A program made the position numbers and the translations under genes. The notes beneath the pieces were generated by a model. That model saw nothing but the letters and a program-made list of their open reading frames with translations, did not search any database and was not told the origin of the DNA. A DNA stretch of 64,000 bases. Origin: Campylobacter blaseri. GTDB taxonomy: Bacteria > Campylobacterota > Campylobacteria > Campylobacterales > Campylobacteraceae. Numbering within the stretch: the first letter of the stretch is position 1; every line of letters starts with the position of its first letter. This document shows, piece by piece, positions 7,536 through 14,462 of the stretch. Where the stretch lies: the NCBI RefSeq assembly GCF_013201895.1, contig NZ_CP053841.1:1736001-1800000 (forward strand), read 5' to 3'.

Positions 7536-8600
7536 AATTTTTTCATTTATCTTTTTAATCTCTTTTTTATCAAACAAATAATGAGAATATATCCTATTTA
7601 CCAAATCCAAATTCGAATGCCCCAGGTTATTTGCTATAAACATTGGCGAAATGCAATTTTTCATCAAATGAGTGGTATATGTATGCCTAGTAGTATGAAG
7701 CCCACATAATGGATAGTCCAAAGCCTTTAAAAGCTTTTTAAACTCATAGTAAATTTGAAAGTAATCACTATAAAATAACTTGTTTGATGAACCCATAAAT
7801 CCCCCTAACGCATTTTTTAAATAAACTACAAGCTCTTTTGGTGCTACTATCTGCCTTGTTTTGCCATTTTTTGGTGTAGTTAGTTCATATCTTGCTTGAT
7901 TTTTTTCTATATATATGGTTGCATTTAAAATATCTATATCATCACCATTTAAAGCTAAAATTTCACCGCACCTAGCTCCCGTATAAAATGCTATATATAA
8001 AAATGTTTTCAACTCCCCTTTTGCATTTTCCAAGATATTGCTTATCTGTTTTTTACTAAAAACTACTTTTGGCTTAGTTGTCTCTTTTGGTTTTTTTACA
8101 AATAAAAAAGGATTTTCTTTTATGATATTTTGCTGTTTTGCCTTTTTAAATGCTAAATTCGGATAGGTCAAAAGTAAATTTATAGTTTTTGCACTAAGAC
8201 TTTCTTTTTTCATACGAAACACTGCCATTTGCATATCTTTAATGCTATAAGCTGTTATCTCCTTGTTGTCTATAAAATCAAAAAATCTTCTTATAGAGTA
8301 TTTTGCTGAATTTATCGTTCCTTTTTTTGCTGTATAAGTTAAATTTAGCAAAATTTCATCACAAAATTCCTTCAAAGTTTTAGCATATTTTACATTTTTA
8401 ATACTTCTTGAAATGGCTCTTTTAGGTAGCAGTTTTTTACTATTTTTCTGTGCTGATATTTTTAAAAACAGGGGTAGAAGTGTAGTTTTTGCATATTTTA
8501 AATTCTTTTGATTATACTCAAGATTTAATGACCTTTTCACAAGTTTTGACGATGTGTAATACTCTAAATAGATTTTGTTTTTATGATTTATTAAATTCAT
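7527..8600 (-). CDS. Tyrosine recombinase (phage integrase family)
   Basis: A 357-residue site-specific recombinase. Residues 1-50 resemble an arm-type DNA-binding domain, about 70-170 a SAM-like core-binding domain, and 180-350 the catalytic domain. Catalytic residues are visible: Arg210 (YTGARCGE), Lys244 (TTPKNGKTR), His302 and Arg305 (LHTTRHTY), His328 (NNLGHSN) and Tyr338 (NRIYSHY). The set is complete, so it should be active. It lies between two pilin genes that face away from each other, inside the predicted invertible segment, with no phage or tRNA att context. I infer a DNA inversion role like FimB or Rci. A degenerate integrative-element integrase is the alternative. AAGGA precedes its ATG. 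Confidence 0.9.
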   Translation of the reverse strand: MNLINHKNKIYLEYYTSSKLVKRSLNLEYNQKNLKYAKTTLLPLFLKISAQKNSKKLLPKRAISRSIKNVKYAKTLKEFCDEILLNLTYTAKKGTINSAKYSIRRFFDFIDNKEITAYSIKDMQMAVFRMKKESLSAKTINLLLTYPNLAFKKAKQQNIIKENPFLFVKKPKETTKPKVVFSKKQISNILENAKGELKTFLYIAFYTGARCGEILALNGDDIDILNATIYIEKNQARYELTTPKNGKTRQIVAPKELVVYLKNALGGFMGSSNKLFYSDYFQIYYEFKKLLKALDYPLCGLHTTRHTYTTHLMKNCISPMFIANNLGHSNLDLVNRIYSHYLFDKKEIKKINEKIKF

Positions 8601-8608
8601 TTTTTTCC

Positions 8609-8642
8609 TTTTTGTAAAATTTAAACATTGATTTTACAAAAA
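8609..8642. promoter_or_regulatory. 12-base perfect inverted repeat just upstream of the recombinase gene
   Basis: TTTTTGTAAAAT at 8609-8620 and ATTTTACAAAAA at 8631-8642 are separated by 10 bases. The arm nearest the gene runs into the ribosome-binding site (AAAAAGGA). It could be an operator for autoregulation, an accessory recombinase-binding site, or an mRNA hairpin limiting recombinase translation. Confidence 0.65.
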
Positions 8643-8763
8643 CTACTTTCCATATATTTATAACATATTAAAAAGTTTTGAAATATTGAAAAATGCCTAC
8701 AAATCTTATATCAATTTATATATTTTAATTAAACTTATAAGTTAAATAAATTTTAATTTAAAT

Positions 8764-8792
8764 TTGACAATCTACTTAAAATGATATATAAT
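8764..8792 (+). promoter_or_regulatory. Consensus sigma-70 promoter of pilin copy 3
   Basis: TTGACA at 8764-8769 and TATAAT at 8787-8792, both exact, with a 17-base spacer. Exact -35 boxes are uncommon in Campylobacter, so a strong promoter is expected. Transcription should start near 8799, just before the conserved near-palindrome. Neither copy 1 nor copy 2 has this element. Confidence 0.85.
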
Positions 8793-8806
8793 TACTTTAG
8801 CATTTT

Positions 8807-8847
8807 ACATAAGCGTATGTAAGGTGGAATTTATTAAATAGGAGGAA
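8807..8847 (+). repeat. Near-palindrome and leader of pilin copy 3: candidate right boundary of the invertible segment
   Basis: ACATAAGCGTATGT (8807-8820) has 5-base perfect arms around AGCG, followed by AAGGTGGAATTTAT and GGAGG, as in the other copies. Homology with copies 1 and 2 starts within a few bases upstream of the near-palindrome, exactly where the promoter-bearing sequence ends. A recombination crossover here, or a leader hairpin, would explain the sharp boundary. Confidence 0.75.
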
Positions 8848-8850
8848 ACC

Positions 8851-9531
8851 ATGAAAAAAGGTTTCACAATGATCGAATTAATTTTCGTAATCGTAATTTT
8901 AGGTATCTTGGCAGCAGTTGCTATCCCAAGATTAGCAGCAACAAGAGATGACGCAGAAGTTGCAAAATCACTTAGTAACTTAGGAACAGCAGTAAGCGAT
9001 ATCACAGCTAACTACACAGCTCAAGGTAGTTTTGATACTGATGAGATATCTGCTTTCACAAATGTTGAAGGTATCACTTACAAAGATGATAACAAAAAAT
9101 TAACAGCATTAAAATCTGCAGGAGCTCAAACAGTTACTCTTAACTATAAAGCAGGTAAAACTACTGATTGTGCTGCAATTAGTCTTATAAAAAATACAGA
9201 AAATGAAATTTCTATCTTTATAGGTACTTCTAAGACAATTGCTTTGCAAGAAGCAATTTCTGAAGCCGAAGCAAAAGTTGTTGAAGCAAAAGATAAAACT
9301 GTTGGCTCGGGCGGATATACAGATGAAGCAGCTAAACAAAAAGCAGTTACTGAAGCAGAAGAAGCAGTTACCAAAGCTAAAGAAAATCTAAAGAGTGCAT
9401 TATCTTCAAAGGGAGATAGCTTAATTCCAGATGGAGCAGATAGTTCATGCAGATCTTTTGTAAGAGCTAGCTCTTTCCAAGATATGGCTGCTAAAAGCTA
9501 TAGACTATCAGGTTCAAGAGTAAGATTCTAA
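8851..9531 (+). CDS. Type IV prepilin-like protein, copy 3 (predicted expressed copy)
   Basis: 226 residues with the same prepilin leader (MKKG before Phe, Glu+5), hydrophobic helix and first 59 residues as the other copies. Cysteines are at 107 and 200. Between them is an Ala/Glu/Lys-rich helical insert (about 127-182). It shares SLIKNTENEISIFIGT with copy 1 and SFDTD/LKSAGAQTVTLNY with copy 2. Its C-terminus differs slightly (MAAKSYRLSGSRVRF). It is the only copy behind a consensus promoter and has its own terminator. The product is likely assembled by a type II secretion/type IV pilus-like machine, as with CtsG, whose genes are not in this window. Confidence 0.9.
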   Translation: MKKGFTMIELIFVIVILGILAAVAIPRLAATRDDAEVAKSLSNLGTAVSDITANYTAQGSFDTDEISAFTNVEGITYKDDNKKLTALKSAGAQTVTLNYKAGKTTDCAAISLIKNTENEISIFIGTSKTIALQEAISEAEAKVVEAKDKTVGSGGYTDEAAKQKAVTEAEEAVTKAKENLKSALSSKGDSLIPDGADSSCRSFVRASSFQDMAAKSYRLSGSRVRF

Positions 9532-9556
9532 CTCTTTAACCCATAGTTAAAACTTT

Positions 9557-9587
9557 AAAGCTCGGACAAAAGTCCGAGCTTTTTTTA
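9557..9587 (+). terminator. Rho-independent terminator of pilin copy 3
   Basis: The stem AAAGCTCGGAC pairs with the complementary arm after a short AAA loop, then T7. It is a variant of the hairpin behind copies 1 and 2, with a changed loop. Confidence 0.9.
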
Positions 9588-9947
9588 TGCCTAAAATTTC
9601 TATTTTCTGCTCTCTCTAATATTAAAAACTTAATTAATTTACATTGATATTATTTAATTATATAAAATCTTGCAATGGATAGACAAATTTAACCACATCT
9701 TACTCTATGTATTTTAATATTTATACCATCAAAAATAGCTACACCCATAAGCTAAAGCATGCAATCACTATGAATACTTTAAATAAATTTCATCTTGCTC
9801 CTAATTGTAAAATGAAATTCTAATTAATAGATGATTTAAAATTATCAATCTTTAAGATACCTAAGATGTATAAATAAAATGTACTCAAATATATTGTGTT
9901 AGCCTAATAAATTGTAAGTTGCGAAATTTGGCAGTAGACAGTATAAG
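9588..9947. other. Gene-free stretch of about 360 bases
   Basis: AT-rich, with no supported reading frame, RNA gene or strong repeat on either strand. It separates the pilin region from the minus-strand Sel1-repeat gene. Confidence 0.5.
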
Positions 9948-10766
9948 CTAAAATCCCTCTTCGTTTAAAACCCTATAACTCTCACACCCTTTTAAGTTTT
10001 TCATATCACAAGCTAAACCAAAATACTCCTTGGCTTTGCTTAAATTTTGCTCCACCAACTCTCCTTTTGTATAGTAAACTCCGATGTCCATACAAGAGCT
10101 ATCATTTCCTAAATTACAAGCTTTATCTAGATAAAAAATAATATTTTTTGCATTTGGCGGTGTTGTATTTAAACTAAAAACAACCATTTTTAAACAACCT
10201 TCAACTCCTCCATTTTCACAAGCTTTTTTAAAATACTGATTAGATTTTTCTAAGTTTTTCTTAACCCCTTTTTCATACATCCCCCCAAGCGCTAAACAAC
10301 TTTTTATATCTTTTTTATCACAATTTTTTTTATAAATTTCCTCAGCTTTATCAAAATTTTGCCTAGTTGCTAAGCCTTTTTCATAAAAATATCCAAGCTT
10401 AAAGCACCCATCAACACTCTTTAGCTTACAAGACTTTTCATAAAGCTCAAATGCTTTAAAAGGATCTTTTTTACTACCTACTCCAACTTCATATAGTTCG
10501 CCTAAAGAAAGACAACTAATGTTTAAATTAGCATTGCATGCTTTTTGCAGATACTCTTTAGCTTTAGTTGAATTGTTTATCTTTTTATCTAAATAAATCA
10601 AAGATAGATTATGGCAACCCTCTACAACTCCTTTTTCACAAACTTTTTGTAAATTTTTGATAGCGTTTTTATAATCGCCTTTTTTATATAACTCATGACT
10701 TTGTGATATCAAATCTCCAAAGCAAATAGATATAAAAATAGTTGTTAACAATATAATCTTTTTCAT
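9948..10766 (-). CDS. Exported Sel1-like repeat protein (HcpA-type cysteine-rich)
   Basis: 272 residues with an N-terminal signal peptide (about 1-17, ending near CFGD). About seven Sel1-like repeats of ~36 residues follow, each an A/G-x-x-LG-x-x-Y type helix pair. Cysteines recur as pairs (for example KACNANLNISCLSLG and KSCKLKSVDGCFKLG), the pattern of Helicobacter Hcp proteins in which disulfides tie each repeat. The location is therefore periplasmic or secreted, with a role in protein-protein contacts. Beta-lactamase names given to this family are historical and should not be read as function. It is a single gene with no operon partner. Confidence 0.85.
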   Translation of the reverse strand: MKKIILLTTIFISICFGDLISQSHELYKKGDYKNAIKNLQKVCEKGVVEGCHNLSLIYLDKKINNSTKAKEYLQKACNANLNISCLSLGELYEVGVGSKKDPFKAFELYEKSCKLKSVDGCFKLGYFYEKGLATRQNFDKAEEIYKKNCDKKDIKSCLALGGMYEKGVKKNLEKSNQYFKKACENGGVEGCLKMVVFSLNTTPPNAKNIIFYLDKACNLGNDSSCMDIGVYYTKGELVEQNLSKAKEYFGLACDMKNLKGCESYRVLNEEGF

Positions 10767-11169
10767 TTCTTTCCTGCTAATATTTCTAAAATTCTATACT
10801 TTATAGACTTAATTAAATGTTAATTTTTTAATTAAACCTTTTCATAACATATTTATAAATAATTTATTTTACCTATAATAAGATTTTAATTAATAACTTT
10901 GCTTTAAAATATTTGCAAATATGTTCTTGCTTAATAAAATTTCTTGAGTTATAAATTACCTATATAAAGTATTTTCCACTATTAAGTTAAATGAAAATTT
11001 AATTATTGGGTTATTTTTGATATAATTATAATTAGATTTTATAAATTTAGTTGTGATTGCAATCAAAGAGCAGTCAAAATATGGGCTATCTAGTCTATCA
11101 AAAAAGAAAATTAGGTGGCGTTATTCGTCTTTCATATTCATTAAATATAAAAATTTTAAAAGGATAAAA
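10767..11169. other. Divergent intergenic region with promoter, palindrome and a leader frame
   Basis: The first 250 bases are featureless AT-rich sequence. TATAAT lies at 11021-11026 on the plus strand, followed in the predicted leader by the perfect 12-base palindrome TGATTGCAATCA (11054-11065). A 28-codon ATG frame (11081-11167) then ends 2 bases before the lipoprotein start codon. Confidence 0.5.
11021..11026 (+). promoter_or_regulatory. Probable -10 box for the BamE/OmpA-like lipoprotein gene
   Basis: A TATAAT on the plus strand in a TGATATAATTATAAT context, 144 bases before the start codon. No clear -35 is seen, which is normal for this group of bacteria. Confidence 0.45.
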
Positions 11170-11925
11170 ATGAAAAAAATTAAATTACTTCTAGCTTTTG
11201 CATTTACTGCTTTGCTAATCCAAGGTTGTACAACCAAAACAAGCCAAAGCGTTCCAAAAGATGGTATTTTAACCAAAGATGAGGTTACTTTCCCAGATAT
11301 TGATAAAATTTGGCTTGATGGTCCAGCATTTCCATCTAAAGAAAATTTGGCAAAAATTGAAAAAGGTATGAGTAAAGATCAGATAAGAATGCTAATCGGA
11401 CACCCTCACTTTGCAGAAGGTTTATATGCTGTAGTTGAATGGGACTATCTGTTTAATTTAAAAGAAAAAGCAGGAGATCCTGATAAAATATGTCAATATA
11501 AAGTGGTTTTTGATGAAAACTATACAGCTCAAAGCTTTTTTTGGCAACCAAAAAATTGTCTTAGCGATGATGTAGTTATGGATAAACCTATAGATCTTGA
11601 AACGCTTTTTGAATTTGATAGTGCTATTGTAGTTTCTAAATACTATGACAAAATTGCTAAAATGGCAAAATTTGCTAACAAAACAGGTGCAAATCTTTTA
11701 ATAGAAGGTCACACTGATAGTATAGGAAATGATAACTATAATTTAAAATTATCTCAAAAAAGAGCTAATGCGGTTAGGGAACTTATGATAAAAGATTATG
11801 GTGTAAATCCTAATAAAATTAAAGCAGTTGGCTATGGCGAAACAAAACCTATAGCTACAAATAGCACAGATGAAGGTCGTAAGCAAAACAGACGCGTAAC
11901 AGCAACAGCTTATAACAAAAAATAA
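11170..11925 (+). CDS. Lipoprotein with BamE/SmpA-like and OmpA-like domains
   Basis: 251 residues. The signal ends at a lipobox (LLIQGC, Cys20), so it is a lipoprotein. Residues about 55-115 resemble a SmpA/OmlA (BamE) domain (LAKIEKGMSKDQIRMLIGHPHF, then VVEWDYLF). Residues about 140-250 are an OmpA C-terminal peptidoglycan-binding domain (LIEGHTDSIGNDNYNLKLSQKRA and KAVGYGETKPIATN). It likely tethers the outer membrane to peptidoglycan. The open frame extends upstream to 11053, but ATG 11170 has the ribosome-binding site AAAGGA and begins the signal peptide, so it is chosen. Confidence 0.9.
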   Translation: MKKIKLLLAFAFTALLIQGCTTKTSQSVPKDGILTKDEVTFPDIDKIWLDGPAFPSKENLAKIEKGMSKDQIRMLIGHPHFAEGLYAVVEWDYLFNLKEKAGDPDKICQYKVVFDENYTAQSFFWQPKNCLSDDVVMDKPIDLETLFEFDSAIVVSKYYDKIAKMAKFANKTGANLLIEGHTDSIGNDNYNLKLSQKRANAVRELMIKDYGVNPNKIKAVGYGETKPIATNSTDEGRKQNRRVTATAYNKK

Positions 11926-11935
11926 CACTCCTTAA

Positions 11936-11972
11936 ACTACTTTGTAAGACTAATTCTTGCAAAGTAGTCTTT
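11936..11972 (+). terminator. Likely terminator after the BamE/OmpA-like gene
   Basis: A 9-base perfect stem, ACTACTTTG (11936-11944) with CAAAGTAGT (11960-11968), followed by a short T-rich tail. The loop is 15 bases and the T run is weak. Confidence 0.55.
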
Positions 11973-12060
11973 AGTATAATAATTTGTTTCTATTTAATAG
12001 TATAACGCCTTTTATTTACCCATAAATGATAAAATTTATAAAACTCTTAAAAGGAAATTA

Positions 12061-12789
12061 ATGAAAAAAATATTAACTATGATTACTTTATCAATTCTAT
12101 TTTTAGTAGGCTGTGGTGATTCAACCCAAAGTGGCGATACAAAAGTAGACAAATCTTCAAGTGCTCCAAAATCAGTAGAAGATACTGCAAAAAATGTTGT
12201 AGAAGATGGTAAAAAAGCCATGGATATCATCATGGATACAACAAAAAAAGAGCTAAGTAAGGTTTATGAAAATAACAAAGAGGATATAGACAGTGCTATA
12301 GAAAAAACTAAAGAGCAAGGTGCTAAAATTATGCAAACTGCACAAGAAAGCATGAAAGAACTTCAGCAAGCAACAGAGAATTTTGCAAAAGAGGCTGGAA
12401 AATCTTTAGAAAAAACAGTAAATGAAAGCACAAAAGCTTTAGCTAGTTTAAGTTCATCTGCAGCAGAATCAAATGCAAGTTCAAGTCTAAACAATATGCT
12501 CAAAGATAGCACTGAGAAAAAATACAACCCAGATAATTTTAACAAAATGTCAGTAGCTAAATACTATGATTTAAGATGTTCGTCGTGCCATGGAAACTAT
12601 GGCGAGAGAAAAGCTCTAAATAAAAGTGCAATTATTGGCACTTGGGAAGCTAAAGATATCTCACATGCACTTCATGGTTATAAAGCTCAAACATATGGTG
12701 GCACTATGAAAAAAACAATGTTTGCATATACTAAAGCGTTGAATGATGAAGAGATAGAACAACTTGCTGAATATATAAGCACATTTTAA
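12061..12789 (+). CDS. Cytochrome c lipoprotein with a long helical linker
   Basis: 242 residues. The lipobox LVGC gives a lipidated Cys18. Residues about 35-135 are a charged amphipathic helical stretch with repeated Lys/Glu/Thr (apolipoprotein or LEA-like). The C-terminal ~80 residues are a class I cytochrome c with one haem site, Cys173-Ser-Ser-Cys176-His177, and a candidate axial Met in TMKKTMF. It is probably a membrane-anchored periplasmic electron carrier whose linker lets the haem domain reach partners. An AAGGA site lies 7 bases before the ATG. No redox partner is adjacent, so the pathway is unknown. Confidence 0.85.
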   Translation: MKKILTMITLSILFLVGCGDSTQSGDTKVDKSSSAPKSVEDTAKNVVEDGKKAMDIIMDTTKKELSKVYENNKEDIDSAIEKTKEQGAKIMQTAQESMKELQQATENFAKEAGKSLEKTVNESTKALASLSSSAAESNASSSLNNMLKDSTEKKYNPDNFNKMSVAKYYDLRCSSCHGNYGERKALNKSAIIGTWEAKDISHALHGYKAQTYGGTMKKTMFAYTKALNDEEIEQLAEYISTF

Positions 12790-12978
12790 AACAAGACCGT
12801 AAATTTTTACCGCTTTTAAGCATATTTAGATACAGCAAGCTCTACTAGCTTGTTTGTCTTGGCTAGTAAAATTATGAAGCTTAATAATCTTTTTTAGAAA
12901 AGATGAGTGGCTTAGTAGTAAGGTTTAAAAGACAAAAATAGAAGTTGAGACTTAGAAGAAAATGAAGCAAGCAAAACT

Positions 12979-13041
12979 ATGATAGATAAATTTGGTGTTT
13001 ATAATAAACCAGAAGAGATAGAGAGAATTTTAAAAGGATAA
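12979..13041 (+). pseudogene. Possible 3-prime remnant of a gene upstream of the UspA gene
   Basis: An open stretch ends in IDKFGVYNKPEEIERILKG and stops 3 bases before the next start codon. The same frame is closed upstream by a TGA at about 12937. The protein-like composition and operon-like spacing suggest the tail of a deleted gene. A functional 20-residue peptide is less likely, and I do not recognise the family. Confidence 0.3.
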
Positions 13042-13044
13042 TTC

Positions 13045-13893
13045 ATGAAAAAGGTTCTAGTTTTTATAGATGGCTTAGCGCTTTCTAAGTCAGTTTGCGA
13101 ATATGGTATAGGTTTAGCTAAAGCCTTAAACTTACCACTTTTGCTTTTAAGCATAGCAGAACAACCAACTAGCATAGATGAGACAAACCTATCAGGAAGT
13201 CTTAGCATTGGTACTAAAGATAGACTTCTTGATAAGCTAGCCGCACAAGAACACGCAAAAGCTAAAGAAGATATAAGACAAAATAGAGAAATTTTAAGCA
13301 CTTTAAAAGAATTTGCAATAAATAGCGGAGTTAAAGAGTGTCAAACCCTTCAAAGACATGGAACATTAAGTGGTGCTTTGGAAGATTTTCATGAAGAAAT
13401 TAGAGTTGTAGTAGTTGGCATAAGAGGAAGTAATGAGGATGATGATAAACTTGGATATCATATAGAAGAGCTCATCAGATCTTCTGATTTGCCTATTTTA
13501 GTTGTTCCAAACAGCGAATATAGCCCTATAAACTCTTTGCTTATGGCTTATGATAGTAGTGAGTTTTCAAAAAAAGCTTTTGAGGTTGCACTTTCTAATC
13601 CAATTTTTCCAAATACAAAGCGGTATATAGTAAATGTAAATAGTGATGAAGCTCTTTCAAACACACTTCTTAAAGAGGCTGGAGATGTTTTTAAAGATAA
13701 AGGCTTTGAGTTTGAGTTAAAACACTTAAATGGTGACCCTGTAATTGAAATTTTAAAATATGAAGATGAGATAAAAGCAGATGCTATCGCAATGGGAGCT
13801 TATAGTAAAAATAGGATTAAAAACTTTTTTCTTGGAAGTTTTACGAGTAAAATGCTTTTAAATTCTAAAAAACCATTGCTTTTGTTTAGATAA
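13045..13893 (+). CDS. Tandem universal stress protein (UspA family)
   Basis: 282 residues made of two Usp domains (about 1-150 and 155-282). The C-terminal domain keeps a recognisable nucleotide-binding signature, MGAYSKNRIKNFFLGSFTSK, close to G-x2-G-x9-G-S/T. The N-terminal domain has a degenerate form (GIRGSNEDDDKLGYHIEEL). It is predicted cytoplasmic with a stress or metabolic-regulatory role, but the exact ligand cannot be told from sequence. AAAAGGA precedes the ATG. The adjacent upstream fragment (12979-13041) implies it was once second in an operon. Confidence 0.85.
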   Translation: MKKVLVFIDGLALSKSVCEYGIGLAKALNLPLLLLSIAEQPTSIDETNLSGSLSIGTKDRLLDKLAAQEHAKAKEDIRQNREILSTLKEFAINSGVKECQTLQRHGTLSGALEDFHEEIRVVVVGIRGSNEDDDKLGYHIEELIRSSDLPILVVPNSEYSPINSLLMAYDSSEFSKKAFEVALSNPIFPNTKRYIVNVNSDEALSNTLLKEAGDVFKDKGFEFELKHLNGDPVIEILKYEDEIKADAIAMGAYSKNRIKNFFLGSFTSKMLLNSKKPLLLFR

Positions 13894-13952
13894 TCTTATA
13901 TATTTTTATGTAAAATTACATATAAACTTATACGGATACAAAGGAGCGTTAA

Positions 13953-14405
13953 ATGAAAAAATTAATTATATTTTTTATAGTGGTAGTTATGGGCGGATTA
14001 AGTTTAAATGCAAGTGATACTACAATGTTTCCAAAGGCAAAAAAAGGCTATGTTAAGCATGTTATAGAGCTAGAAGAGAAAGAAGATGAGAGTAAATTTA
14101 AAATTGAAGTTGCATTTGGTAAAGAAAAATTAGTAGATTGTAATTTACATCAATTTTTAGACTCAAGCCTAACCACAAAAACCCTAGATGGCTATGGTTA
14201 TAACTACTATGAATTTGATAAAAGCTCAGATGATATGAGAAGCACTATGATGTTTTGTGACGGTGCTAGAATGGAAAAATTTATATACTATCCTAGCAAA
14301 ATAGAAAAAAGTTATAACTCACGCCTACCACTTGTAATATACACACCAAAAGATGTTAATGTGGAAGTTAGAATTTTTAAAGAGATAGATAAATTTATAA
14401 AGTAG
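13953..14405 (+). CDS. eco: Ecotin, periplasmic serine protease inhibitor
   Basis: 150 residues with a signal peptide (about 1-20). The mature part follows ecotin closely: FPKAKKGYVKHVIEL, EDESKFKIEVAFGK, VDCNLHQF, KTLDGYGYNYYEFDK, the reactive loop with STMM (97-100, P1 Met99) and LPLVIYTPKDVNVEVRIFK. The two cysteines (63 and 102) match the ecotin disulfide. Ecotin dimers block trypsin-, chymotrypsin- and elastase-like host proteases. A Met P1 suits broad specificity. It is a single gene with AAGGAG before the ATG, convergent with tsaD and sharing a terminator hairpin. Confidence 0.93.
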   Translation: MKKLIIFFIVVVMGGLSLNASDTTMFPKAKKGYVKHVIELEEKEDESKFKIEVAFGKEKLVDCNLHQFLDSSLTTKTLDGYGYNYYEFDKSSDDMRSTMMFCDGARMEKFIYYPSKIEKSYNSRLPLVIYTPKDVNVEVRIFKEIDKFIK

Positions 14406-14428
14406 AGATCTTATAAACAATTAAAATA

Positions 14429-14462
14429 ATTTAGAAAAACTAAAATTATAGTTTTTCTAAAT
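14429..14462. terminator. Bidirectional terminator between eco and tsaD
   Basis: A perfect 14-base stem, ATTTAGAAAAACTA (14429-14442) with its complement at 14449-14462, and a 6-base loop. The tsaD stop codon sits at the loop edge, so the hairpin overlaps the tsaD 3-prime end. Confidence 0.7.

Noticed and set aside
7527-8600. Integrase as a sign of a prophage or integrative element at this site
   Set aside because: No phage structural, replication or excisionase genes, no tRNA target and no direct repeats are seen around it. The flanking pilin genes in inverted orientation fit an inversion system better.
11053-11169. Upstream 39-codon extension of the BamE/OmpA-like lipoprotein
   Set aside because: The extension would put charged residues before the signal peptide and lacks a ribosome-binding site. 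ATG 11170 has both a good site and a lipoprotein signal.
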